A stretch of 33,616 nucleotides of DNA from a bacterium (GTDB lineage Bacteria; Planctomycetota; Planctomycetia; Kolteriales; Kolteriaceae). The stretch is from the NCBI GenBank assembly GCA_019748235.1, contig JAIEPU010000083.1:1-33616 (forward strand), given 5' to 3'. Numbering within the stretch: position 1 is the stretch's first letter; every line of letters starts with the position of its first letter. The notes beneath the pieces are model-generated. The model ran no database searches and was not told the origin of the DNA. It was given only the letters and a program-made list of their open reading frames with translations. Made by a program: the position numbers and the translations under genes. Of the stretch, positions 23,797 through 31,790 are shown piece after piece.

Positions 23797-25626
23797 ATGA
23801 CCCTGCAGAATATGACCGGTGCCCGAATCCTTCTGGTCGGCTTGATCGCATCGTTACCTTCGCTCGCTCAGTCGCAGCAGATACCGATTGTGCCGCAAGG
23901 GACTGCGACCACCTTGTCACCGGCGTGGAGACCCATGCAAGGGGGCGCAACGACAGTACCCATGCGAACGACCGTACGTTCCGGAACCGCGTCCCCCACG
24001 ACCTCCTCACCGGTCAATGGATCGATCTACTACAACGACTCGCCGATGTATCGGTCGGGAATGATGACCTCGTACCTTCCTCAAACTCAAGCGATCACAA
24101 CCCCAGGAGTGGCAACAACACCAGTCTTGGCAACGGGTCGACCTGCGATCGTTCCCGAGCAAATGATTCAACCGATGGTGCAGACGCCGAACGGCCTCGT
24201 GCCCGGTCAAGCGGCGACGACGCCGATTCAAACGACATCAAACACGGTTACGCCGGTCGCCCCCGCCGTCGTACCAGTCATCCCAAGCGCACCGACCGCT
24301 CTGGTGACGAATCCTGTGCCCCCTGTTGTCCCCGTATCCACGCAGCCTCCCGCGACTCCTCAGGCAACTCCCGCGAGTGCCAGCACTCCGGCATCTCCTC
24401 CCACCGAACCCTTCGTCGATCCCAACGTTTTCGTTCCCGCGGGCCAGACTTGGGTCGATGTCGACATCAGCTCTTACGTGAATCGATTTCCTCCTGGATC
24501 CGGTGCCGAGCGATCGGTCCAGGAATGGATCATGAAGAAGTACAGCAACATCGTCGGCGGTAACCAAGTATCGTCTCTTGTCGTCACCAGCGAGCGAGTG
24601 CGGCTCTATCAAACGCCCGCCGTTCAGCAGCAAGTTCTCACGCTGCTCGGTCGATTCATCTACTACACGCCCGGCGAGTTTCCGTCGCAGGTTCGCGTGA
24701 TCAACACTCGGAATCTGAGCTGGCGCAACAAGTATGACGGAGCCCTGTCCCCCACCGGCCAAGCTGGCGCGCGCGATCGCATGTGGCTCGTCTCCGCGAA
24801 CGACGCCAAGAAGATGATCGAGGAACTCGGCAACCCGAGCGCGACTCTCTGGGAAAAGAGCGGAGCGATGCTCGCGAATCCGGATCCCGTCGCATACAAC
24901 GGCCAGCACGTCGTTATCGACTGGTCCCCCCGTCCTGGTCAAAAGTCTGATCCTAAGGGAATCGGTGAACCGACCGAGGACGGAGTGCTGCTCAATTTCA
25001 GCCCACTGATCGATACAGATGCCGCGACGATTGAACTCGCTGTATCGGCGGCTGTCCGTCGCACGGCGGTCGAGCAACGAAATCCACTCAACGGCGAGCC
25101 GAGCGGCCGTCCCGAGACGGTGGAAAATCAACTCAATGAAACCGTTTCCATCACGCCGGGAAAGGTGCTCCTCTTCAGCCTGGGCGAGGTACCTAGCTTC
25201 GACAACAAGCGTGGCTTGTTCGGCAAGGAAAAGTTGGCGGAGGTTCTGGTATTCATCGCGTGTCAGCCATCGCCGAGCAATACGGTGAAAGGTCAGCCGG
25301 TGCAGGTTGCCGCCGTGGAAGATATTCAAACACGAATCGCTGCCCGCCCGTCGGATGCGTCACGCACCACCGATACCGCGCGCGATCTGAGCGATTCGAC
25401 CAAACTGGCGAGCGCGACGGTCCCGGCCCAATCTCAAAGTTCGGCGGCGGCAACGCAAGTAGCAGCTACCACTCCGAAGCCGACAGAAACGGCATCGCGG
25501 CAATCACCCACAAGCAATTCATTTGATTCGACGATGAAGAAAATGAGAGCGAGCAGTTTGTGGCCGAAGGCATCCAAGCCTTCGACCCCCTTCGTTCCTC
25601 ACGAGATGACGTCGTTCATTGACTGA
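23797..25626 (+). CDS. secreted Pro/Thr-rich protein with secretin-like C-terminal half
   Basis: The 609-residue protein has a signal peptide (hydrophobic residues 10-24, cleavage near A-Q-S at 24-26). A Pro/Thr/Ala/Val-rich low-complexity stretch follows (about 27-205), then a folded half (about 205-490) and an Ala/Thr/Ser-rich tail. The folded half recalls type II/III secretins. V-S-S-L-V-V-T-S-E-R-V-R-L-Y-Q-T-P-A-V-Q-Q-Q-V-L-T-L-L-G-R-F looks like an N1-type ring-building motif. The later D-G-V-L-L-N-F-S-P-L, T-V-S-I-T-P-G-K-V-L-L-F-S-L-G-E-V and G-L-F-G-K-E-K-L-A-E-V-L-V-F-I stretches resemble the secretin beta-domain end. It is too short for a full pore domain and may be a degenerate or specialised relative. 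No other secretion genes adjoin. Function inferred weakly; ATG 23812 is an alternative start. Confidence 0.6.
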   Translation: MTLQNMTGARILLVGLIASLPSLAQSQQIPIVPQGTATTLSPAWRPMQGGATTVPMRTTVRSGTASPTTSSPVNGSIYYNDSPMYRSGMMTSYLPQTQAITTPGVATTPVLATGRPAIVPEQMIQPMVQTPNGLVPGQAATTPIQTTSNTVTPVAPAVVPVIPSAPTALVTNPVPPVVPVSTQPPATPQATPASASTPASPPTEPFVDPNVFVPAGQTWVDVDISSYVNRFPPGSGAERSVQEWIMKKYSNIVGGNQVSSLVVTSERVRLYQTPAVQQQVLTLLGRFIYYTPGEFPSQVRVINTRNLSWRNKYDGALSPTGQAGARDRMWLVSANDAKKMIEELGNPSATLWEKSGAMLANPDPVAYNGQHVVIDWSPRPGQKSDPKGIGEPTEDGVLLNFSPLIDTDAATIELAVSAAVRRTAVEQRNPLNGEPSGRPETVENQLNETVSITPGKVLLFSLGEVPSFDNKRGLFGKEKLAEVLVFIACQPSPSNTVKGQPVQVAAVEDIQTRIAARPSDASRTTDTARDLSDSTKLASATVPAQSQSSAAATQVAATTPKPTETASRQSPTSNSFDSTMKKMRASSLWPKASKPSTPFVPHEMTSFID

Positions 25627-25727
25627 GGCTTACGATTACAGCGGATCGACATTCTCTGTAGCGGCTGACGCGATTGTTTCAGAGGAATCTATCGTGCTTT
25701 TGACGCTACTGCCGCTTTGGAATGTCT

Positions 25728-26801
25728 CTAAATCGAGTAGTCGGGAACGTTGCTTTCCGCCGTGAAGACGCGGACTCGCTTTGGCGCGACATATACGGTG
25801 TCCCCCGCCTTGAGGGATAATTCCATGAATCGCTCGATGTGAATTTCCGCATCGAACGGTGTTTCGAAATCAAGCGAGACGAGTCGCACGCGTGCGAGTG
25901 ATCCGACAGGATGAGCACGCACGACGACCGCGCGAAAGCTCGATGTGCCGTTGGATGACTTGTCGATATCGAACTCGTGCGGACGGACATACAGCATGGC
26001 GGGCCGAGTTTGATCCTCGGTGTAATGGGGGTAGTCGACGGAAAAGCTTCCGACCGATGCTTGGCCGCGCGAAATGTGACCTTCAAAGACATTAACATTG
26101 CCGAGAAAGTCGAAGACGAACTGGCTGGCCGGCTTTTCAAAGATCTCTTGAGGCGAACCGATCTGCTCTACCTTTCCTTGGTTCATTACGACGATCCGGT
26201 CCGCCACCTCGAATGCTTCCTCTTGATCGTGGGTCACGAACACACTGGTGACGTGGATTTCGTCATGGAGTCGACGAAGCCACTGGCGAAGTTCCTGGCG
26301 AACCTTGGCATCAAGAGCGCCGAACGGTTCGTCCAAGAGGAGAACTTTGGGTTCAATCGCCAGCGCCCGAGCAAGCGCCACGCGCTGCCGTTGCCCACCC
26401 GAGAGTTGAGCGGGAAGTCGCCCTTCCAGTGAGTCGAGTCGGACGAGCTTTAAAAGCTCGAGCACCTTCTTTTTGATTTCATCCTTCTTCCGTCGACGTA
26501 CACGAAGACCGAAGGCGACGTTCTCAAACACCGTCATGTGCCTGAAGAGAGCGTAGTGCTGGAAAACGAATCCGACATTCCGCGCCCGAGCCGATTGGTC
26601 GGTGACATCCTCGCCAAAGTAGAGAACATCTCCTTCATCGGGTGTTTCGAGCCCGGAAATGATGCGGAGAAGCGTGGTCTTTCCCGAACCCGACGGACCA
26701 AGGAGCGCGACGAGTTCGCCGGTCGGAATCTCGAGGTTGATGTTGTCGAGCGCGACGAAATTGCCGAATCGCTTCCCAAGATTTCGAAGGGCGATGCTCA
26801 T
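25728..26801 (-). CDS. cysA: sulfate/thiosulfate ABC transporter ATPase CysA
   Basis: The 357-residue ATPase energises sulfate uptake. It has Walker [10 protein letters not shown] (35-43), signature LSGGQ (133-137) in [12 protein letters not shown], and [15 protein letters not shown]. The CysA subfamily hallmark [16 protein letters not shown] and a C-terminal TOBE-like regulatory region (about 235-350) follow. It is the last gene of sbp-cysT-cysW-cysA, overlapping cysW by 4 nt (ATGA). Length matches CysA (about 350-365). The downstream gap to the secretin-like gene (25627-25727) has no clear hairpin. Confidence 0.95.
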   Translation of the reverse strand: MSIALRNLGKRFGNFVALDNINLEIPTGELVALLGPSGSGKTTLLRIISGLETPDEGDVLYFGEDVTDQSARARNVGFVFQHYALFRHMTVFENVAFGLRVRRRKKDEIKKKVLELLKLVRLDSLEGRLPAQLSGGQRQRVALARALAIEPKVLLLDEPFGALDAKVRQELRQWLRRLHDEIHVTSVFVTHDQEEAFEVADRIVVMNQGKVEQIGSPQEIFEKPASQFVFDFLGNVNVFEGHISRGQASVGSFSVDYPHYTEDQTRPAMLYVRPHEFDIDKSSNGTSSFRAVVVRAHPVGSLARVRLVSLDFETPFDAEIHIERFMELSLKAGDTVYVAPKRVRVFTAESNVPDYSI

Positions 26802-27694
26802 ACCGGGGTTCCTGTCTCACGCATCTGCTTGGCAAGTTCCATCTCGCGACGAGCACGCCGTTCCAAGATCACTTTGACCCCCAAGGTGACGAGTGCCAAC
26901 AATGTCAGAATGCTCGCGACGGCAAATGCGCCGGGCATGTCGTAATTTTGAAAGAGTTTCTCGATACGGATCGGCATGGTGTCGGTCTCGTTCGGAATTC
27001 GTCCTGAGACGACGTAGACGGCACCATATTCCCCCATCGCGCGGGCATTACACAAGATGATGCCGTAGAGAAGCCCCCACTTGATATTGGGAAGCGTGAC
27101 TCTCCAAAAGAGTTGCCAGGCATTCGCTCCCAGGCTCACCGCTGCGACTTCCTCGTCGGAGCCGAGCGCCTCCATGACGGGGATCAATTCACGCACCACA
27201 AAAGGAAGCGTCACGAACGCGGTGGCCAGAATCATGCCCGGAATAGCAAAGACAATTTTGAGATCGTGCTCGATCAGCCAGGGGCCGAGAAATCCTCGTC
27301 GGCCAAACAGCAAGATCAACATCAACCCGACAACGACCGGGGAAACGGCGAAGGGCAAATCGATGAGTGCGATGAGCCAGCTTCGACCGGGGAACTTGAA
27401 GCGGGCGATTAGCCATGCCGCTGAAACACCGAAGATGATGTTCATGATCACCGCAATCGGCGCGACGGTCAGCGTGACACGAATTGAATCGAGGGTTTCC
27501 TGATCGTTGATGATGCGATCCCAATACGTTCGCGGACCATCCGCGAAAGCATTGACGAATACGCAGATGACCGGAATGACGATGAGCACCGTCATGACCG
27601 CGACCGTGAAAACGATCAACGACCAACGGACCCACCACGGCTCCTGAAGATGCCGCTTCGAACGGAGCGTGGCGGCAAGTATTTCATGTCCCAT
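26798..27694 (-). CDS. cysW: sulfate ABC transporter permease CysW
   Basis: The 298-residue inner-membrane subunit has about six helices and the permease signature [22 protein letters not shown] (the EAA loop contacting CysA). It also has the CysW-type [19 protein letters not shown] start it at the ATG at 27694, overlapping the cysT stop by 11 nt; the frame stays open further upstream but that segment is inside cysT and highly basic. The length then matches E. coli CysW (291). It forms the channel with CysT. Confidence 0.93.
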   Translation of the reverse strand: MGHEILAATLRSKRHLQEPWWVRWSLIVFTVAVMTVLIVIPVICVFVNAFADGPRTYWDRIINDQETLDSIRVTLTVAPIAVIMNIIFGVSAAWLIARFKFPGRSWLIALIDLPFAVSPVVVGLMLILLFGRRGFLGPWLIEHDLKIVFAIPGMILATAFVTLPFVVRELIPVMEALGSDEEVAAVSLGANAWQLFWRVTLPNIKWGLLYGIILCNARAMGEYGAVYVVSGRIPNETDTMPIRIEKLFQNYDMPGAFAVASILTLLALVTLGVKVILERRARREMELAKQMRETGTPV

Positions 27695-28508
27695 TTTGCC
27701 GCACCCAACGATCAAGAGCATTGATGAGAACAAGTGTCGCGAACGAGCATCCAAGGAGGACCGCCGCGATCGCCGACGCTTCCGGATAGGCATATTCCTC
27801 GAGCCGAGAGACAATCAAGACGGGGGCAATTTCTGTCTTGAAAGGCATGTTGCTCGATACAAACACCACCGAGCCATATTCCCCAAGTGCCCGCGCGAAG
27901 GCGAGCGTGAACCCCGCGATCGCAGCGGGAATCATATTTGGGAAAAGAACCCGCCAAAAGGTTTGCCAACGATTGGCGCCGAGGAGATGCGCCGCTTCTT
28001 CCATTTCACCGTCGAACGTTTCGAGCACCGGCTGAACCGTCCGGACGACGAATGGCATCCCCACGAAGACGAGCACGAGAACCACCGCCAACGGCGAGTA
28101 AGCTCCGTTGATTCCGAGCGGAACCAGGAATCGGCCGAGCCAACCCGATTCGACATAGAGGCTCGAATAGACGAGACCCGCGACTGCCGTCGGAAGCGCG
28201 AACGGCAGATCGACCATCGAATCGAAGAATCGTCGGAAGGGAAAATCGTAGCGGACAAGAACCCAGGCGATGAGTGTTCCCAAAAGTACACTGATCACAG
28301 CGGCGGAGAGCGAGACTTCAAAGGAGAAGAGGAAGGCGGCTCGAACACGAGGGGTCCAAACCGCGCCCCAAAATTGGGGCCAAGTCAGTGAACTGACTCG
28401 CACCAAGCATGCCACCAGCGGGATGAGGACCATCACGCCGAGATAGGAGAGCGTGAACCCCAGCGTCAGCCGAAAACCGGGCAAAATACGCCGGGGAACT
28501 CTCGCCAC
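27684..28508 (-). CDS. cysT: sulfate ABC transporter permease CysT
   Basis: The 274-residue permease has about six helices, the EAA loop M-E-E-A-A-H-L-L-G-A-N-R-W-Q-T-F-W-R-V-L-F-P and F-A-R-A-L-G-E-Y-G-S-V-V-F-V-S-S-N-M-P. The last phrase is diagnostic of CysT/CysU of sulfate importers. D-L-P-F-A-L-P-T-A-V-A-G is another family motif. GTG start at 28508 with GAGGAG about 8 nt upstream. It follows sbp after 24 nt and overlaps cysW by 11 nt, so one transcript is likely. Confidence 0.95.
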   Translation of the reverse strand: MARVPRRILPGFRLTLGFTLSYLGVMVLIPLVACLVRVSSLTWPQFWGAVWTPRVRAAFLFSFEVSLSAAVISVLLGTLIAWVLVRYDFPFRRFFDSMVDLPFALPTAVAGLVYSSLYVESGWLGRFLVPLGINGAYSPLAVVLVLVFVGMPFVVRTVQPVLETFDGEMEEAAHLLGANRWQTFWRVLFPNMIPAAIAGFTLAFARALGEYGSVVFVSSNMPFKTEIAPVLIVSRLEEYAYPEASAIAAVLLGCSFATLVLINALDRWVRQNGT

Positions 28509-28532
28509 CCTAACTGCTCCTCGTGACTCTAG

Positions 28533-29585
28533 TTACTTCTTCGCCTTCTCGGCGTAGATCTGATCGAACAACGCCCCTTCGGCAAAGAAGTGGGCTGCCG
28601 CATCGTCCCAACTCTTCTCGATATCCTCTAATTGGAACGTCTCGACGGCGGGGAGAGTCTCGGCATGCTTCGCCAAGATCTCCTGTTTGTAGGGACGATA
28701 CCAATGCTTCGCAAAAATCTCTTGCGCCTTATCCGTATAGAGGAATCGCAGGAACGCGTCGACTGCGGCTCCGCTCCCCTTCTTCTCGACGTTGGTGTCA
28801 ACGAGTGCCACCGGCAAGTCCACTTTGATCGTCAGAGGGGGATAAACGATCTCGAGTTCTCCCTTCGACTCCTGAACTTCCAGGTGAGCCTCTCCTTCCC
28901 ATGTCAGGTGTACGTCACCAATTTTCTTCTGAGCGAACGTCGTCGTCGCCGCGCGCGCGGCAGTATCGAGCACCGGCGTGTGAGCATAGAGCTTGGAGAC
29001 AAGTTCCTTCGCCTGGTCCGCGTTCCCGCCACGCTTCAGTACCGAACCCCACGCGCCAAGGAAACTGAGCTTGCCGTTGCCGGAAGTCTTCGGATTCGGA
29101 GTGATGACCTCGACCCCCTCCTTCGCGAGATCGGGCCAATCCTTGATTTGCTTGGGATTTCCCTTACGAACGACGAATACGATCAGCGAGTTGTAAGGGC
29201 ACGATTTATTCGGAAGCCGTTCTTCCCAAGACTTCGAGATCAACCCGGCTCGAGAGATCGCATCGACGTCGTACCACATCGCCAGCGAAACGAGATCGGC
29301 ATCGAGGCCATCGATCACCGCGCGGGCCTGACTTGAAGACCCGCCGTGCGATTGCTTGATCGTCACCTTGCCCCCGTTCGGAGACTTGTACTCACCGGCA
29401 AACGTCTCATCCAACTCCTTCCAAAGCTCGCGGGTCGGATCATTCGACACATTCAAAAGCTGAATCGTTTTCCCCGCGACAGGTCCGCTGCTGGGACCGG
29501 ATTCGGGCTTACTGGCGCAGCCTGCAAACATTCCCGCTATTAAAAGGCTGACGCTTCCCACCCAAATGCGATTGATCCCGATCAT
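28533..29585 (-). CDS. sbp: sulfate-binding lipoprotein (Sbp/CysP family)
   Basis: The 350-residue substrate-binding protein captures sulfate or thiosulfate in the periplasm for CysTWA. The N-terminus is a lipoprotein signal with lipobox F-A-G-C (Cys23). The mature part shows Q-L-L-N-V-S-N-D-P-T-R-E-L-W, the Sbp-type L-L-N-V-S-Y-D-P-T-R-E strand and anion-binding loop, S-H-G-G-S-S-S-Q-A-R-A-V and G-L-D-A-D-L-V-S-L-A. T-P-N-P-K-T-S-G-N-G is another well-conserved Sbp segment. I start at the ATG at 29585, which has GGAGGA 4-5 nt upstream and gives a proper signal peptide; an upstream in-frame start at 29642 would overlap the promoter. A -24/-12 promoter sits in the leader. Confidence 0.95.
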   Translation of the reverse strand: MIGINRIWVGSVSLLIAGMFAGCASKPESGPSSGPVAGKTIQLLNVSNDPTRELWKELDETFAGEYKSPNGGKVTIKQSHGGSSSQARAVIDGLDADLVSLAMWYDVDAISRAGLISKSWEERLPNKSCPYNSLIVFVVRKGNPKQIKDWPDLAKEGVEVITPNPKTSGNGKLSFLGAWGSVLKRGGNADQAKELVSKLYAHTPVLDTAARAATTTFAQKKIGDVHLTWEGEAHLEVQESKGELEIVYPPLTIKVDLPVALVDTNVEKKGSGAAVDAFLRFLYTDKAQEIFAKHWYRPYKQEILAKHAETLPAVETFQLEDIEKSWDDAAAHFFAEGALFDQIYAEKAKK

Positions 29586-29638
29586 CGTTCCTCCCGTAAT
29601 CCCGATCCTTGAACTCTTGAAAAGTTCAGTTTGATCAC

Positions 29639-29652
29639 GCAACCAATGTGCC
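29639..29652 (-). promoter_or_regulatory. sigma-54 (-24/-12) promoter of sbp-cysTWA
   Basis: On the minus strand the sequence reads GGCAC-ATTGG-TTGC (29652 to 29639), matching the sigma-54 consensus TGGCAC-N5-TTGC in the GGCAC and TTGC boxes with exact 5-nt spacing. The invariant GG and GC dinucleotides are at 29652-29651 and 29640-29639. Transcription should start near 29627, leaving a leader of about 42 nt before the sbp ATG. A short inverted repeat GAACT / AGTTC lies at 29611-29627 in that leader. Confidence 0.75.
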
Positions 29653-29758
29653 GTGGTCGGGATTCGGCCTACCCCTTGCTCTAAGTCGTCCGAAAAGGCC
29701 GTGAATACTGCTCAACCGCGAAATAACGTCGGTTTTGCGTCACGGTCCAGTGCAAATT

Positions 29759-29793
29759 CCGTTATATTTAACGGATTCGAGCAAATATAACGG
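29759..29793. promoter_or_regulatory. perfect inverted repeat, candidate activator enhancer/operator
   Basis: CCGTTATATTT (29759-29769) and AAATATAACGG (29783-29793) form perfect 11-bp inverted arms around 13 nt. A nested copy, TAACGG at 29769-29774, also pairs with the left CCGTTA, so three TAACGG half-sites are present. The repeat is about 130-165 nt upstream of the predicted sbp start site, typical of sigma-54 enhancers. It ends 14 nt before the ATG of the divergent activator, so it could also control that gene. Confidence 0.65.
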
Positions 29794-29807
29794 TGAAGGA
29801 TGACGGA

Positions 29808-31376
29808 ATGGAGCCATTTAGTCAACTGACGATGGACGTTTGGCGAGAAGCGTGCCGTCACCTGGAATTGGGAGAGTCGATCTCAACCCTCGCTCCCATC
29901 CTGCTGAAGGCGCTTCCGGTCGACGTGGTCATCGTTCGTCGCATCGATGCGGAAGCCGGGGTGATCGAGACGATCGCATCAGGAGTTTGCGGGTCGGGAC
30001 CCAATATCTCTTACGTCCGCGACGAGCTCTCCACGGCTGCCATGAATCGGCTCGTGCAATGGTGCCGACAAAACAAGGTGCAACGGGTCCCAGCGGATTC
30101 TCCCCTCGCTGAGGCGGTGGGGCTGACATTTTCGGAGTTCGATGGAAGTATTCTCGCCGGCCCGCTCAATGCTCCTGAGGGCCCCGAGGGATTGCTGGTA
30201 CTCGTCGCTCGAACACCTCATTCCTTCGATACAAGTCACGAGCGAATGACCCAGCTTTTGCTCGAACCGTTCACCATTTGGTTCGAGAATGACAGACGGC
30301 TGCGCGAATTGCGATCGCAGCGCGAGGCGGCGGAAGCGGATAAGGCGTCGTTGCTCGCTCGTCTCGGCCGAACGGATCTCAATGACACAATCGTTGGAGC
30401 CCAGTCAGGGCTCAAACTCGTCATGGATCAAGTCGAGCTCGTCTCACGCGCAGATGTGCCGGTATTGATCCTTGGTGAGACCGGCTCCGGCAAGGAGGTC
30501 GTGGCCCGATCGATTCACTCAAGTTCTCGTCGCTCTCATGGTCCCTTTCTTCGCGTGAACTGCGGAGCCATTCCGGGCGATCTCGTCGACTCTGAACTCT
30601 TCGGACATGAGAAGGGGAGTTTCACCGGGGCGATTGCCCTTCGAAAGGGATGGTTTGAACGGGCCGACGGCGGAACTCTTTTCCTTGATGAGTGCGGTGA
30701 ACTACCCCCTGCCGCACAGGTCCGACTTCTGCGTATCTTGCAAGACGGCACATTCGAACGAGTCGGTGGTGAGCAGCAGATTCACGTCAACGTTCGTGTT
30801 GTGGCCGCCACACATCGCAACTTGGAACAGATGGTAAGGGAAGGAAAGTTCCGCGAGGACCTTTGGTATCGCCTGGCCGTGTTTCCCATTCATTTACCCG
30901 CTCTTCGTGAGCGGCTTGGTGACATTGCCGATCTGGCCACACACTTCGCGATCAAAGCATCGCGCCGGCTGGGACTTCCTCCCGTCTTTCCCACAAAGGA
31001 CGATATCCAACATCTCTCGTCGTATCGTTGGCCGGGTAATGTGCGCGAGTTGTCGGCGGTCATCGAACGTGCCGCGTTACTTGGAGAAGGAAAAAGGCTC
31101 GACATCGTCACCGCGCTTGGAATCGGTGGAGTGGAACGCCGCGAGACCGCGCCGGCGCCTGAACCCGCGATGAAGGCAGTGGCGAATGGAAACGAGCCCT
31201 TCCCGACGCTCGACGAGGCGATGGCAATTCACATCGAAGCAGCGCTCGCACGATGTAAAGGGCGGATCGAAGGTCCCAAGGGGGCTGCTCACATCCTTGG
31301 AATTAATCCGCACACGCTTCGGGCTCGCATGAGAAAGCTGAAGGTCGATTGGTCGCGCTATCGCGGATCGATGTGA
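29808..31376 (+). CDS. sigma-54-dependent transcriptional activator (GAF-AAA-HTH_8)
   Basis: This 522-residue enhancer-binding protein has three domains. A GAF-like N-terminal sensor (about 20-160) has no phosphoacceptor receiver domain. The AAA+ core carries Walker A GETGSGKE (223-230), the sigma-54-contacting loop G-S-F-T-G-A (270-275, a variant of GAFTGA), Walker B GTLFLDE (289-295) and F-R-E-D-L-W-Y-R-L. A Fis-type HTH lies at the C-terminus (about 470-515, with G-A-A-H-I-L-G-I-N-P-H-T-L-R-A-R-M-R-K-L). I prefer ATG 29808 (GAAGGA 7 nt upstream) over GTG 29793, whose first base is part of the upstream inverted repeat. Divergent from sbp-cysTWA, which has a sigma-54 promoter, so it probably activates sulfate uptake. 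Its signal is unknown. Confidence 0.92.
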   Translation: MEPFSQLTMDVWREACRHLELGESISTLAPILLKALPVDVVIVRRIDAEAGVIETIASGVCGSGPNISYVRDELSTAAMNRLVQWCRQNKVQRVPADSPLAEAVGLTFSEFDGSILAGPLNAPEGPEGLLVLVARTPHSFDTSHERMTQLLLEPFTIWFENDRRLRELRSQREAAEADKASLLARLGRTDLNDTIVGAQSGLKLVMDQVELVSRADVPVLILGETGSGKEVVARSIHSSSRRSHGPFLRVNCGAIPGDLVDSELFGHEKGSFTGAIALRKGWFERADGGTLFLDECGELPPAAQVRLLRILQDGTFERVGGEQQIHVNVRVVAATHRNLEQMVREGKFREDLWYRLAVFPIHLPALRERLGDIADLATHFAIKASRRLGLPPVFPTKDDIQHLSSYRWPGNVRELSAVIERAALLGEGKRLDIVTALGIGGVERRETAPAPEPAMKAVANGNEPFPTLDEAMAIHIEAALARCKGRIEGPKGAAHILGINPHTLRARMRKLKVDWSRYRGSM

Positions 31377-31385
31377 TCGATGAAA

Positions 31386-31703
31386 TTAATGTGCGGTCAG
31401 TTTTAATCCGATAATCGCTGCCACGATGAGGGCAAGGCACGCCAACCGCGCGAGTGAAGCCGGCTCATGGAAGAGAATGATGCCGAGCATTGCCGTGCCG
31501 GCGGCACCGATGCCGGTCCAGATGGCATAACCGGTTCCAATCGGAATTGTCCGGACAGCGATCGATAAGAAGACAAAGCTGGCCACAAGGGCGATGATGG
31601 TGAAAACGCTCGGCCAAAACCGAGTCAGCCCCATCGAATATTTCATGCCGATGGCCCAGCCGACCTCAAGCAATCCCGCAATGGTGAGATAAATCCAAGC
31701 CAC
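31386..31703 (-). CDS. SMR-family transporter, Gdx/SugE-like
   Basis: The 105-residue four-helix small multidrug resistance protein has the conserved membrane Glu13 in [20 protein letters not shown]. This A-G-L-L-E-V-x-W-A-x-x-x-K-Y-S motif marks the Gdx/SugE subgroup, whose characterised members export guanidinium in exchange for protons. [15 protein letters not shown] also fits. The start is GTG at 31703 with a GGAGGG site about 8 nt upstream. It lies downstream of speA on the same strand, behind a terminator. No guanidine riboswitch is apparent in the short upstream gap. The name SugE is historic; I leave the symbol blank because a QAC exporter is also possible. Confidence 0.9.
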   Translation of the reverse strand: MAWIYLTIAGLLEVGWAIGMKYSMGLTRFWPSVFTIIALVASFVFLSIAVRTIPIGTGYAIWTGIGAAGTAMLGIILFHEPASLARLACLALIVAAIIGLKLTAH

Positions 31704-31734
31704 GGCGATATCCCTCCTCTACTACACCGACAAT

Positions 31735-31774
31735 CAAGAAAAAGAAAATGGAACGAGAGAAGACTCTCGTTCCA
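31735..31774 (-). terminator. intrinsic terminator downstream of speA
   Basis: A perfect 11-bp stem (TGGAACGAGAG / CTCTCGTTCCA, 31749-31759 and 31764-31774) closes on a 4-nt loop. On the minus strand it is followed at once by a T-rich tract, TTTTCTTTTTCTTG (31748-31735). It begins 16 nt after the speA stop. It should separate speA from the SMR gene, or attenuate read-through into it. Confidence 0.9.
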
Positions 31775-31790
31775 TCCACGATAGAGGCGA

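Noticed and set aside
23652-24563. 303-codon open frame on the plus strand overlapping the secretin-like gene
   Set aside because: Rich in Arg, Asp, Ser and His without domain or signal peptide; it is the shadow frame of the Pro/Thr-rich coding sequence.
24238-25329. 363-codon open frame on the minus strand inside the secretin-like gene
   Set aside because: Opposite-strand mirror of a GC-rich gene, no motif, no ribosome site, fully inside a gene with signal peptide and folded domain.
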